A stretch of DNA of 64,000 nt from Asterella californica (taxonomy: Eukaryota; Streptophyta; Marchantiopsida; Marchantiales; Aytoniaceae). Below, in pieces: positions 33,000 to 46,137 of the stretch. Under the pieces are notes generated by a model. It was not told where the DNA came from. It did no database searches and worked only from the letters and a program-made list of their open reading frames with translations. Position 1 is the first letter of the stretch, and each line of letters begins with the position of its first letter. Both the position numbers and the translations under genes were made by a program. The DNA is taken from NCBI GenBank assembly GCA_036924285.1, contig JAYKYS010000006.1:31842001-31906000 (forward strand), given 5' to 3'.

Positions 33000-33624
33000 C
33001 AAAGTGAACACCAGAAGCTCTTTCAAGACGAAGAGGAAGGCAGAGGAAGATCATCTGAGGACCCAGTCGAAGAAGGAATAGAAGAAGCAGAAGAAGGCTA
33101 AAGAGAAGGCCAAGAAGAAGACAGCTGTTGAGGAGGATACTGAGAAAGAGGAAGAAGAATCTCTGAAGAATGTAGACCCTCCGAAGTTGCCAGTTGACAT
33201 TACGGATGAAGTTCGTGAACTCTTGAAGGAGTTACTACGAGGAAGTACTTCGATGAAGGAGGCTGAGACAACTTCGGCCGAAGTCCCATAATCATCGACT
33301 TCGTCCGTTCTAGACATACTTCATACTTCGGCCAAAGAAGTGAGAACTTTGGTGATAATACATGTACGACAAAGACAGTACCGACTCAACCCAACATATT
33401 CCTTGCTGGTTAAGGACGAGATAGATAAGTACTTAAAGGCGAGTATTATTTTCCCTGTGTTAAGCAGCGAACGGGTAGCACCCATAGTAGTGGTACCTAA
33501 GAAGCAAACAGGAAAAATAAGAGTCTGCCAAGACTTCAGAAAGCTTAATGCAGCAACGAAGAAAGACCATCACCTTTTATTTTTTACTGATACTATTTTG
33601 GATCATGTATATGAAAAGGAGTAG
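33000..33624 (+). pseudogene. Family F linker and N-terminal reverse transcriptase
   Basis: A Lys/Glu-rich linker (KAKEKAKKKTAVEED) leads to RT fingers: YRLNPTYSLLVKDEIDKYLK, then PIVVVPKKQTGKIRVCQDFR and KLNAATKKDH, ending DTILDHVYEKE at a stop (33622-33624). I see no protease between gag and RT, so that domain is deleted or unrecognisable. RT resumes at 39104 after element B. Confidence 0.8.
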
Positions 33625-35293
33625 GTGTACCTACCGAGTAGTCACCGTGGTAGTAGGTAGTCGAGGTAATCGAGCTCATTCCCTAATCACGCAAGAGAAG
33701 ATACAAGCTGGAGGTGCATTAGCATAGAGCTCTCTGCTTCTCGCTTCAAGAATTTACTTCGATTTAAGAACTGAGGGTCGAGATTGAAAGCGCACAAGAT
33801 CGAATTGAAGGGACTGAATAGGAGAAGGCATCTTCTGGCTAGGAAGCGCACTTGAGGTGGAAGAATGAGGAATCTCTAAGGGTTCAGAAGATTAGAAATT
33901 GAGGGTCGAGTAAGAATTCGAAAGAGAAGCTTCAGAGCGCAGCAAGTCGAGATTGATTGTGGAAACAGTTAAGCGTAGCTCAAAATTGAAGACAGGAGCA
34001 GGATCGTGGTACAACATTGAAGGCGAAATTGAAGTGCTGAAGCGCACAGAAGACTGAAGGAGTAACCAGAAGCAGTCGGAAGTAGTACTGAGGTTCTTCC
34101 CATGTTCTTTTCATTTTTTTCGTTGCTTTCGTCCTATGTTTCGATATCTCTCACGCTTCCCCAGTTGTTTGCAGGAAGCCCATCGATCGTTTTCCCTACC
34201 TTAAATTTCCCTTGAGAAGATTAGGCGCGGAAGCGCTGTCCAAATTTTGTCAGTCATCTTCCCACTTCTTCCCGAGTTGAAGTTGAGCTTCCCTTCTTTT
34301 CATTCTCAATTTGATAGTCTGACTATCAATTTCCTTACCCTACTGCGCTTATGTCTCAAAATCCGTGGACAGAAGACGCTTCTGAATGCCTGAATATCTT
34401 TGAAAGACGACTATTTGTAATTGGTATCAAGTAGATTGGATTGGATTGGAATTTGTGTTGAGAGAAGCTTGATACGAATCCAGAGTGAGCTTGAGAGTTG
34501 ATTGTTGTTTCGAGAAGCAAGAAATTAGAACCAGGCTTGTGCCTCCCGATCTTCTTAACTTCTCAAATCCACATCTTCCTAGAGAGACTAGAAGATTGGA
34601 AAGGCTGGCAAAATGCGCGAGAAGACGTGAGGGTCCTTTGCGGATCTTTTCTGTCTGACCCGTAGCAGCATGTTCCTTCTTCTTCCCAAACTTAGAAGAG
34701 AGTTGTGAGAAGCCTTGCTGGTAGAATCTGGAGAGAATGGTCAAGGATCAAGGGTCATGTCTTTCTGTTACGTAGCAAGCTTCTTCTGAGAGTGTATGCG
34801 AGGTGAGGAGTCAAAAAAGCAAAGTGCGAATGTTTCGTGTCTGTTGCGAGGTTAGATTACGTGTAGAAGCCGAAGACAAGTGAGATCAATGATGAGAAGC
34901 CTGGTGTCGAGAAGTCTTTTGAGTACGTCAGTTAATCAGAAGTTGTCTCGAGAGTCTTCCTGGAGGTCACTGTCATCGCAGGAGTCCTCAGCTTGCTTCT
35001 GAACCTTTCGTAGACTTATCTTCTCACGTATCTTCTCATCTTCTATTAGGAAGTAGGATGAATTGCAAGGTGGATTGTCTTCTTAAGAATCCATGCAATG
35101 CCTTGCTTAGTTAGTATTTCTTAGCTCGGAAGAGAGGAAGTACTTAGGAAGCACTGTTAGAACCCCGAAAGACGAATTTTTGGAAGACTAGATTCATCTT
35201 CTGAGAGTGGAAGCTAGACTGTGAGGACCTGGTAAGGATTGAGTCTTAGACTCACAACAAGTAGATGTGATTTAGTGTAACAGAAGCTCGAAC

Positions 35294-37564
35294 ATGTCGA
35301 TGCATTCTCGAGGATTGGTGTTACCGCCGGCAGAGTTGGCCGAGGCCAAATCTTACATCAAGGAGTTGGGCATCGACTTCTTCACGTGGAATTGGAACCT
35401 CACGGATCAGGTATTCTGGAGGAGGTCTGGGCAGCATTGTCTCCACGCAACCGTGTATCTATTAAGACAAAGGTCGCTCGAGGAAGATCATCTTCTTGGA
35501 CGGTGCAGTGGTGACACAGAGCTTTCCACCGGCCAGAAGCAGAGAACCACGAGTACGAGCTGGAGAAGAAGATCCTACCGATGATCTTTGGGAAGTGGTA
35601 TGTATCTGAAAGTACTACGTGTCTCTTTCTAGAAGACACGAGGGAGGAACGGATGGAAGATAGAAGCTTACCGGGAGCCGAGGAAGCATCTTCTAGGGAA
35701 GTTGTATCTTCACCTTTTCCCCAAGGGAAAGACCCAGAAGGCGAGGTACCTTGGAGACCAGGACTTGGAGTTCTTGGAAGCTATCTGGGAAGGACCGGTC
35801 GTCAACTGAGGCGTCTTCTTCCACATCTACATCCAGACCGAGCTAGCATACTTGGGCACCCCAGCAGGAAGGCATCTTACTCCCTTCTTCTGTTATCTGT
35901 ACGTGTCCAAGAGAGACTTGAAGGAAGATCAGTTGGTCAAGTATGGGTTAGCAGGACAGCAAGAGGTGAAGGAAGAGACCTCGAAGGAAGAAGACCGGAC
36001 AGCCGCCATGTCTTCCCCTCTCACTCTAGCACCTCAAACGAGACCAAGCACTCAGCAGAAGACGATCATGGTGCGGGAAGATGACTCCAGCGACACAGAA
36101 GACGCGTCGTCACTGAGGAGGATGGGACCTAGGAGTCTACCTCGGAAGAGTACATCTTTCTCGATCATCCACTCGGGATCCGAGTCAGATTCACAAGATG
36201 ACATGCCTAGCACCAGGATCGCACGGAAGACAACTTCTGCGACTACAAGGAGTCTTCCGAAGACTCCAGAAGTCAAGACATGGATTGATCTACCAACTAC
36301 AACTCGAGGAAGTGCAGCGAAGAGGACTGCTTCTGCAATAGGAAGAGATCTTCTACCCCGGAAGACGTTGAGAGTAACATCTTCTCGAGCGTAGAAAGAG
36401 AAGACCACTGTGGTGGAAGAGGTATCCATGTCTCTGAAAGATAGGGAAGCCATTGCAGATCACTTTGTGGGGATGAACTTATCTTCTGCGAGAAGACGGC
36501 TGGAAGAGTTCAGTGCCTTCTTTAGTTCGGAGATTCAACCAGCCATGGAGTTGGTGGAGAAGCGTGCGATGGCTCAAGAGAAGCCACTGCAACCTGATTC
36601 GGTCTTCAAACCTTGATGCACCCAGAGGAGGTCCAAAAGCAGAAGCAGGAAGCTCTGGAAGCCAACCTCCGCACCACGGAGAAGATGGCCGCAAAGTATA
36701 AGACGAAAGCTTTCGCTTCTGTCAAGGAGTTGGCGAAGCTGCGGAAGAGCAACCAGGAGTTGCAAACACGATTTCAGTAGCGCAAGCAGGAGGTTCTATG
36801 GATCAAGGATAAGTTGACTGATCTCGCAAAAGAGAAGACGACTTGGAGTTCACTGCGGGAAGTCGCAGAAGCTCAGACCGCAGTAGAGAAGAAGCAGCAG
36901 GAAGAAGCTGAAGCCTGAGCCAAGGAGATCATGACACAAATGAAGGAAGTGCTTCGTAAGAAGTTCAACTTCACTGCAAGAAGAAAGCTTCTTATCCTCG
37001 CTTGTGAATGGGATGACGCTTCCAGTGAGATGTTAGTGGACTGCAAGGAGAGCATGTTTTGCTACCTGGATCAACAGATCGAAGATCTCGATTCTCCAAC
37101 ATGCTGCTACGGCTTCTCATACGCCAAGACCAGTAGTTGGCAAGGATCTCGACAAGGAGGAGTTCGACCTCGCTGTCCACTTGGTAGTGACAGCACTGGA
37201 AGCTGAGAAGACAAAAGAAGAAGCACCGGAAGACAAGACGTCTTCTGCAAGACAAGAAGCAAAGGTATCTTCTCAAGTGTTTAGAGTGGAGGAGGTGACT
37301 TCCTCTGACCAACGTGAGATCACCTCATCTCTTATCGTCGAACAGGTGGAGCAGAAGAGTCAGGAAGCACAAGTGGATTCAGCTTTCCAGAAGCCTCTTA
37401 TGTCTTCCGGAGCCACATCAGAAGTCCACATCACGAGCATCGAAGAGGAAGTCACCTCGGCCGCACTAGAGGTAATAGCAGGGCTTCTCACTTTATCAGA
37501 AGTCGAATTAGGAGATCAGGTAGGTGAGGATCCAGTGGAGATCGCACCTGACGATCAAGAGTAG
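35294..37564 (+). pseudogene. Element B coding remnant: globular domain, basic linker, coiled coil, acidic tail
   Basis: Begins MSMHSRGLVLPPAELAEAKS. A hydrophobic block NWGVFFHIYI and FFCYLYVSKRDLKEDQL follows in a shifted frame. Next is a Ser/Thr/Arg linker (36000-36390), then MSLKDREAIADHFVGM and a long coiled coil (36400-37080) interrupted by stops, ending in an acidic C-terminus EDPVEIAPDDQE (stop 37562-37564). The inverted copy preserves the same order. No enzyme motif. The architecture matches the 504-residue gene and the family A remnants. It may be a gag-like or accessory protein; the function is unknown. Confidence 0.55.
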
Positions 37565-37825
37565 GCAGTAGAGATAGATAGACAGTTGATTTATCTAAAT
37601 TTGGTAGAAAGTGGAGTCTGCTATTTTGAGAAGAGATAACTCCCTCTTTAATTTTAGATGACTGCTCATGTGACAGGAGAAGCAATGGTAGGAGTAAGAA
37701 AGCAGTTCTAAACTAAGAAAGAAACCGAATGTCTAGGAGGTGGTGGCCTTCTGACAGCACCTCATTTTCCCTGACTGTGAGTTGAGATTGGAAGGGATCT
37801 CCCTCTTGTGACTCAAAGACGATAG

Positions 37826-37832
37826 TATAAAG
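37826..37832 (+). promoter_or_regulatory. Candidate TATA box in element B
   Basis: TATAAAG after GACTCAAAGACGATAG. The inverted copy has GACTCAAAGACGAT before TATAAG at 45118-45123. It lies downstream of the ORF remnant and about 1.27 kb before the element end, the same order as in family A. Confidence 0.45.
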
Positions 37833-39103
37833 TGGATGTCAAGGTAGATTAGACACATTTTAAACACATGTGGTCACACAGGTACTATACGCATAGAGTT
37901 GAATTACATAGAGTAGGTCTGCACCTTCGCTCCCAGCAGAGATCGAAAGGATGTAGACAGTAGTAGTCAGCATAGATCGGGAACGACATCATCGTGCAAT
38001 CCTGCTTCTAGGCTCGTGTGTCAAGGAGTAGGGACAGAAAGTAGATGGAGTGAGCTTCCAGAAGTCAATGTAACTTCTTCTCGAGGAATTGATTGCAGAA
38101 GCTTTGTCTGTGTCTTCTGGGCTGTGATTTCTTCGAATTCACACCTAATTGTGCATGGGAAGCCTTCTTCTTGAGTGGCGGTGATTGTTAGAAGCTGTGC
38201 AGAGTCCAAGCTTGTCTCATCCAGTAAGCACTTCGGATCCACGTACGGACTGTCCTATGAGAGAGTGGTCCCTGAAGATAGAGTAGTCGGAGCAATGACA
38301 GAAGAAGAAAGAAGTCTTCTTTTCATAGCAGAAGACGACATCCTCGATTGGAAGACTGTGTAACTGTAAGCATACTACAGTTACACAAGTCTTCCTCCCC
38401 AAATTACTACAAGCAGGGATGGCTTGTTAGTCAGGATCCGGACTAGAAGCCTGTCGTAATCTTAATTTCTCTTTTTTATCTTATTTCTTCTTGTTTGGAT
38501 TTTCTCTTCTTCCCCATCTTCTCTCATCTTCCCATCCTTCCACCTTCTTCTATGTGACTTCCGAGACTTCTATTGAGCTTCCGTGAAGGTGAATGTCGTT
38601 GTAGTGCTGCAGGAAGATCGATTCCGTAAGCATAAGCTTGGGAAGGCTACAGCGGCATACACCTTATGATTAATCTAACCTCGTTGGAAACTGGAAGAGC
38701 AATGTGTGATAGATATTGATAAATTGACATCTACGAATCAGGGACAATCTTCTGGAGGTGTCAGAAGCCGAGTGGAACCCTCAGAAGCCGAGAATTGCTT
38801 CGGGAAGACCGTCGTGAGAAGACTGGAAGCCATGATCTGGAAGCAGAAAGCGTCTTCTCGGACTTCTCAGTGGATAATTGTATGATATTTTAGGTAGTAG
38901 TTGTATGTTTGGATCCAGGGCACCTTTTGAAGGGTCTGGAAGCCATGTGGTTTGTGAGAAGACGAGATTTCTAAACAAATCTCGTGTGTTTGTGAGTTTA
39001 GACAGATCTTAGAACTTAGAGCAGCGATACTACTGTAAATCTTCTTGGAGAACGAAATCTTTTATGCTACAATGGGCTAAAGGAGAAATCTTGAGACACT
39101 ACA

Positions 39104-39505
39104 AGATAAGACTACCTTCACTACAGATTGGGACACTTATGTTTATCACAAAATGCCTTTTGGACTATGCAATGCACCAGCTATCTTTCAGAGGATGATG
39201 ACATCAATCTTTCAAGATTATTTGCAAAAACTTTTAGAGATTTTTAGAGATGATTTTTGTGTTTTTGACACACATAAGGAACATGCAGCGTGTTTAGCCA
39301 AGACTTTTCAGAAATGTAAGGAAGCCAGACTTGAATTACACCCAGAAAAGTGTTTCTTCGTGATGACTGAAGGAATACTTCTTGGACAGTATCAGCTCGA
39401 GGCATAAAAGTAGATGTAGAGAAATTTCATGTGATACTCTCCCTACAACCTCCTATTGATATCAGCGAGTTGAGAGCTTTTCTAAGACATAGAGATCTAA
39501 GGATT
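39104..39505 (+). pseudogene. Family F reverse transcriptase palm fragment
   Basis: Resumes with KTTFTTDWDTYVYHKMPFGL and CNAPAIFQRMMTSIFQDYL. The catalytic block reads IFRDDFCVFD (Val/Leu of the usual xVDD replaced by Arg, both Asp kept), then KCKEARLELHPEKCFF and ISELRAFLRH. It ends where the GYYRRF connection would begin; that connection is the first thing seen in the fragment at 13953. Confidence 0.85.
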
Positions 39506-42500
39506 GGTACACTTTTACGTGTGAGAATCATTTCTCATCTTGTTTATTATTTTTTGAATCGTCACTTCAAGCCATACTGACAAAAGGTTTACACGCAGTA
39601 TAGCATTTATAGTAGGTCGAGCAAGATAGACAAATGTAAACTTCTCATCATTGGGTGGAGCAAGATAGACAAAAAATGGATATGAAGCTATGAAACAAAG
39701 AGAATAGAATGATGACATCTTATCTGAAAACGTCCTCATCGTACAAGTCTTGCTCCATGTCTAGGTTCATGTTATGGAGTTGCTCATGTCTTTCCACTTC
39801 CACTTGGGCACAAGTTATGGGTAAAAGACAAGATCCATTATCGACAGCGAATGAGTGCAGGAGGAAGCAAGACGGCAAGAAGCCTACGAGAGCAAGACAA
39901 TATCACTACAACAGTAGAGAAGTAGAGGACTACAGCGACAACACAGACCACTGCAGCAGAGAATTTGTTAAATCGAAATAATGAAACAATACTTCAGGTA
40001 TCGTGTCACGGAGGATCATTTAGTGTAGAAGTCCAAAACCACATGCGTCCGACGACTAGTAAAAAATAACCTTTTTTAAGATTTGTATTAAGAATAGCCT
40101 TATTTTTCAAAAAATGAATAAATTATATTTTATTTTAAAATAAAAATTTATCTGAATAATATAAAATACTATATTTTATAAAAATAATATAAAATTTTAA
40201 AAATTCCAGTTTAGACAAAAACTAATGAAACTTTTCAAAAAAAAGTCTAGATTCTAAACTCAAAATTAGCATTTATAAGTTACACGATAATTAAAAATAG
40301 TTTTATTTTGGAATCTCTTGACTTAAATTTTTACTGAAATAATAAAAATAGTTTTCTGTTGGACAAGTGTTTTCAAAAAATCAAGGGAGTAAATCCCCCG
40401 TGTATAGTGTCTGCCGCTGCTGAATGCCGTCGGAGTCCTCATCGATTTCAGTTCACACATCGCAAGTGAAGACAAAAAAGACAGCAGGGAACGGTAGAGA
40501 CGACTATCACCGGCAGCGACCACCTCAACCAGACGAGTAGTAGCAGCAGATGACGACAACAAACAGAGGACTGTAGCGGCAGCCAAAAAATGCACAATCT
40601 TGAACTAGTGCATGATTCTTTTTCCACCTGAAACAAGCAACAAATATACAGCCTCATGGGCTGTATATATACGGCTAGGCTGTATAATTTGTATCGTGTG
40701 CAGCGCCTCTACCCGTGCCCAAACCCGTCCTTACTATGGAATAAACTAATGAAGGCAGAGAATTTTTACTCCGCTCGTAGTCTTGTCTGTGTTGGGGTTG
40801 GAGCTAGAGTTGCATGCATATTATTTTGGCATGCAATATTATGGGGATGCTTATTTGAGCAAGCAATTTTAATAAACTTGGTTCTCCGCAAGAAGCCTCT
40901 GCCCCTCCAATCGTTGATATTCAATGAGACGATGTCATTTAGTGTACTTAACTGCGGTTGCCTAGTGGACCTCCTGTGTCCAACAATCAAACATTGTTTC
41001 AGATCGCGATAGTACAAGAAAACTTGCGCAGAAGAACAATATTAGAAAGATAATAAAATTTATATGTACTGATGTACGTAGTTCAAGAGTTACTTAAATA
41101 CAAGGTTTTTGTCTTCCGGCTGAAGCGCTTATAGTCAATCTTTGACTATTGACAATCGCCTCTATTTTCCTCAACCGCTTCATTATATGAAAAAAAACAG
41201 AAACCCTTTACTTCCCGGTTTTCACAATCTTGGTATAACGATGCTAACGAATAGCAAAAAACACCAGAAACATACCAGAGAAGATGGTACTTGCTTAGCG
41301 TCAAGATGTCCGATTTAGTACAAGAGTGGGAGTGACAACAGAGAAGCATGTAGAGCAACTCGACCTGAGCTTGAGATGAAGTTAGAAACAAATCATCATG
41401 CTTTCCTGTTAGACGATCCTCACATGGATATGGCTGGCAGTGAGAAAAGAAAACATGGATAGTTAAATAACTTTTGCAGGTCTCTTGCTTGTAGATGATT
41501 ATCTGTTTCCTGCCCCTCCTAATCAGAACACGAGAAAGTAGTATCTCTCATTGACTAGATTTTTCAACGACGAATAAAAACGACGAATCTGAACGTCTGA
41601 AGTTTCCCATCTCTTGCCATTAAGCCTCTAGAGGCATACCCACTGTAATTTATGACGTCAAACCAAAGCAGTTTTGATGGTTCAGGAAGAGAACAGGAAT
41701 CTAGTTTCCTCAGAGTTTGGACCTCTGATGCGACAAATGTTGCAGTCCCTTGCCCCAAGTGAGAATGATGGTCCGATCAAAAGTTATCAACCAGTCCAAT
41801 GTGCCAGAAGTTTGCCGGAAACGAACGTGCTGCGAATCCACTTGCAGTAAGAAAACTGTCAGGATCTTCGCAGGCAGTCAAGCATTCCTCCACTGCAAGC
41901 TTTGCAGATTTCTAAAATTAATTCCAGTTCCTTCAGGGCTTTCGCGAATATAGAATCTAGTACTAAACTGTTTATCGGCTAGAGTATAGATGAGATCCTA
42001 GACTCCGAATTTTCTCCACGCCCAGCCTAAAAGAGGTTTACAGCTGTTTGAAGAAGGTGGTATCTGCCCAGAGCACTTGTTACAGTTTACGAGATGAAGC
42101 GTAGTATCAGTGTATTAACTAAAACGAGACTTTGCATAGTTTCAAAATTTATATTCAAATAGTCCACGAATGTCTTTTAAATGTACTACTTATGTTATCT
42201 AAATGTGGGAATTTCATTCTGAAAATTTAAGAAAATTATTATAAATTATTTTTTATAATAAATACTATTTATTTTACTATAATTATAATTATTTATTAAA
42301 TTGTATATACTAATCTAATCATATATATTTTTAAACAATGATACACATCTTTTAATAAAGAACTCAATAATAAATATATATATCATGGAATGAAATTAAA
42401 CATTTATACATAAAACATAAAATAAGATCAATTCCCATAAGATTGGAGGTGAAATGTCATCACTCTAAATACAACTTTTGGATACTTTTGGACATCCTGA

Positions 42501-43284
42501 AGTCTAGAAAAGACACCAGAATACTAAATTATTGAAAAAACACTTGTAGAACCAGTTAATATGTTCTATTACACATTGAGACACAACATAATTCTAAAAT
42601 TTTCATCCAAATAGTTCAAATATGACCACTAAATATACTATTTTTTATCTAATGTTTAATGTTTATGTTTCATAAGAGTGCTACATGTTTCTTTGTAAGA
42701 TTAGTGTGGAGTGTGTAGTAAAAAGTTCAAATGTTCTGGAATTTCTTTTTCTGACTACAAAAATGTTTTCACATCGTCAGATTGAGTTAAATATTTTGAC
42801 ATGTGTTATCTACAAGCGGATGTACTTTTTGAACAGTCGGATCTTGAAAATACCATGTCTGTGATTTAACATTAAATTTAGGAGATTTTAAATCGTTAGA
42901 ATTGATAAAATAAAATAAATCAAAGAGGGAGTTGAGGAGCTCAAAAAGATCAATTTCTAAATTCTTGTTATCCCAAACAAGAGGTGTGGAATTTTTATGG
43001 CTACGATTCGATGGTGAAAACCATCATTTTCTGAAAATAAAGTCATGACACGATTATATTACTAGTATGAGAAGAAGAATGGACAGATCATTTCTGATTC
43101 TTAGAGCATGTGACAGGTCCGTGGTGGACAAACAACTCTCCAAAAGAAAATTCTACTGAGAATCAATCCGTTCGCTCGTCCGTTTGATTTAATGAATCTT
43201 CTAAACGTAATGTCACACCATTTATGTTTTCCTGCAAGTCTTAGACTTCTCTACTTGGGCTACTTTGCCATAGGAGGACAGTAC
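39506..43284. other. Non-coding stretch replacing the F RNase H/integrase region
   Basis: About 3.8 kb without recognisable coding. Parts are strongly AT-rich (40070-40330 and 42170-42400). ORFs such as 40656-41012 have no signature. It lies between collinear pieces of F and is presumably one or more insertions, or a replacement. 42680-43100 looks like LTR or leader debris, by style only. Confidence 0.4.
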
Positions 43285-43620
43285 GAATCACATACAGCTT
43301 CTCTCACTTCGCATCAGACAGTTAGAACGCAGAGAAGAGGATCTTGCAAAAGCACAACAAAAGTTGAAAGCGGCTCGACTTGAGAATAAGTAGAGGTTCG
43401 ACAAGGAGAGGTTTCAAAATCAATACAATTTGGGATACAACACTACATTATAGAACCAGCACTCTACAGTTCTAAAGTTTTCCAAGAGATGGTTTAGTCC
43501 ATATACTATCTCATATGAGCATCGGAATGCTACTTATTCTTTGCAAGAGCTAGACGGTACACCTTTGAGACTTCTTGTTGTTGAGAAACGAGTCAAGTTT
43601 GAGAGGAGGACTTAAGGTCA
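43285..43620 (+). pseudogene. Family F integrase C-terminal fragment
   Basis: Readable as ERREEDLAKAQQKLKAARLE, RFDKERFQNQ, NQHSTVLKFSKRWFSPYTI and NATYSLQELDGTPLRLLVVE, ending KRVKFERRT. This is the C-terminal, DNA-binding part of a plant gypsy integrase, with one stop (about 43390). Same orientation as the F pieces at 30.9-33.6 and 39.1-39.5 kb. Confidence 0.75.
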
Positions 43621-43964
43621 AAACATATCATAAGTGTGGATGAGGAATTTTTATCCGAGGCAGTCGAGAAGAACAAAGATAACTTGGAGAATTACGAGGA
43701 CCAGCGACGGATTGGCACATACCAGAGGATGTGTAAGTGTGGACGAGGTGAATGTCGTGTTGCATAATAGTCTGTATAGTGAAAGATGGTAACAAAAGGA
43801 TTTTTCTTCCACTGTGTGCGTAGTTGTAAAGGAAGCTGCCTTGGAGCTAGTTAAGCTGGACAGGTGCTAAGCTAAGACCAAGGTAGATAAGCTACCCTTA
43901 ACTTATATTCTTAAAAACTACTAAGAAGTTATGAAGGTACCAGGTGGAAGCTTTCTTGAATAAA

Positions 43965-46137
43965 TGTAGCGTCTCAAGATTTCTCCTTTAGTCCATTGTA
44001 GCATAAAGGATTTCGTTCTCCAAGAAGATTTACACTAGTATCGCTGCTCTAAGTTCTAAGATCTATCTAAATTCACAAACACACGGGATTTGCTTAGAAA
44101 TCTTGTCTTCTCACAAAACCACACTGCTTCTAGACCCTTCAAAAGGTGCCCTTGACCCAAACATACAACTACTACCTAAAATATCATACAATTATCCACT
44201 GAGAAGTCCAGGAAGACACTTTCTGCTTCCAGATCACGACTTTCAGTCTTCCCATGACGGTCTTCCTGAAGCAATTCTCGGCTTCTGGAGGTTCCACTCG
44301 ACTTCTGACACCTCCAGAAGACTATCCCTGCTTCGGGAGGTGCCTATTACACATTGGTCTTCTAATTTCCAACGGGGTTAGATCAATCATATGTTGTAAT
44401 GCCCCTGTAGTCTTCCCAAGCTTCTGTCTACAGAATCGATCTTCCTGCAGTACTATAATGACATTCACCTTCGCAGAAGCTCAATAGAAGTCTCGGAAGT
44501 CAACTAGAAGAAGGTGGGAAGATGAAAAGATGAGAGACGATAGGAAAAAAGAGAAAATCCAACAAGAGGAAACAAGATAAAAAGGAGAAATTAAGATTCG
44601 AACAGGCTTCTAGTCCGGATCCTGCTAACAAGCCATCCTTGCTTGTAGTAATTTGGAGAAGAAGACCACAAATCTTGCTTATACAGTCTTCCAATCGAGG
44701 ATGTCGCCTTCTGTTGTGGAAAGAAGGCTTCTTTTCTTCTTCTATCTTTACTCGGACTACTCTCTCTTCAAAGACCACTCTCTCATATGACAGTTCGTAC
44801 GTGGATCCGAAGTGCTCCACTGGATGAGACATGCTTGGACTCTACACAGCTTCTAACAATCACCGCCACTCAAGAAGAAGGCTTCTCAAGCACAATTGGG
44901 TAGGAATTTGAGGAAACCAACTACCCAGAAGACACAGACAAAGCTTCTGCAATCAACTCCGAAATCAATTCTCTAAGAAGAAGGTATATTGGCTTCTGGA
45001 AGCTCACTCCATCCACTTCCTGTCCCTACCTCTCAACACACCAGCCTAGAAGTAAGACTGCATGATCGCGTAGTACTGTATAACCACATGTGTGTGAAAT
45101 CCTACCTTGTGATCGATCTTATACAATCGTCTTTGAGTCGCAAGAGGGAGATCCCTTCCAATCGCAACTCACAATCAAGAAAAATAGTGCGCTGTTAGAA
45201 GACCACCACCTCTCAAGCATTCGGTTCTCTTCTCAGTTTAGAACTACTTTCTTACTACATACCTTTGTCTATCCTGACACATGGGCAGTCACTTAAAAAT
45301 AAAGAGGGAGATGCCTCTCTTAAAATAGCAGACTTCGATTCTTACCAAAATTAGTCATGTCAACTGACTACCTATCTCTACTGTCTACTCCTGATCGTCA
45401 GGTGCGATCTCCACAGGTTCCTCTCCTACATGGTCTCCTAATTCAGCTTCTGATAAAATGAGAAGCCCTGCTGGTACCTCTGGTGCGGCTGAGGTGGCTT
45501 CCTCTTCGATGTTCGTGATGTGGGCTTCTGGTGTGGCTTCGGAAGACAAAAGAGGCTGAGTCCACATGCGCTTCCTGACTCTTCTACTCCACTTGTTCGA
45601 CATTGGGAGCTAGAGTGATCTCACAATGGTCAGAGGTAGTCACCTTCTCCACTCTAAACACTTGGGAAGACACCTCTGCTTCCTATCTTCTAGAAGACAT
45701 CTTGTCTTCCGGGGCTTCTTCTGTCGTCTTCTTGGCTTCCAGTGCTGTCATCACCAAGTGGACAGCGAGATCAAACTCCTCCTTGCCGAGATCTCTCTCA
45801 ATCGCTGATCTTGGTGCATGAGAAGACGTAACGGCATGCTGAGGAATCGAGAGAAGACCGTAAAGAGTCTTCAGACCCTCAATCTGTTAGCGGAACATGC
45901 TCTCCTTGCAGTCCACTAACATCTCCCTGGAATTGTCATCCTACTCACGAGCGAGGGTAAGAAGCTTCCTACCCGTGGTGAAGTTGAACTTCTTCTGAAG
46001 CGCTTCTCTCATCTGTGTCATAATCTCCTTGGCTCGTGCTTCAACTTCTTCCCGCTGCCAACTCCATGGCTGGCTGAATCTCCGGACTAAAGAAGGCGCC
46101 GAACTCTTCCAGCCGTCTTCTTGCAGAAGACAAGTTC
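43965..46137 (-). mobile_element. Element B, inverted copy, 3' part
   Basis: The reverse complement matches 36500-39103, with the shared terminal sequence and TATA region. It includes the acidic tail LGDHVGEEPVEIAPDDQE (45385-45460) and coiled-coil parts. It breaks at AAGTTC (46137), where element E starts, and resumes after E at 52902. Confidence 0.75.

Larger units (their letters stand above)
33625..39103 (+). mobile_element. Element B, plus-strand copy, inserted in the F reverse transcriptase
   Basis: F RT is interrupted at about 33624 and resumes at 39104 in the same orientation, so this 5.5 kb is an insertion; about 20 RT codons are missing at the junction. The right end CTTGAGACACTACA (39103) matches the end of the inverted copy at 43965 (CTTGAGACGCTACA), which fixes that border. 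Homology to the inverted copy covers about 34930-39103. A coding remnant (35294-37564) precedes a conserved TATA box (37826). TTGGTATCA at 34425-34433 resembles a tRNA-Met-type priming site. No LTR pair or target duplication is found, so the class is open: long LTR or a non-autonomous element. Confidence 0.6.

Noticed and set aside
40656..41012. 118-codon plus frame with Cys and hydrophobic residues
   Set aside because: No domain, no homologous copy in the window, and surrounded by AT-rich non-coding DNA.
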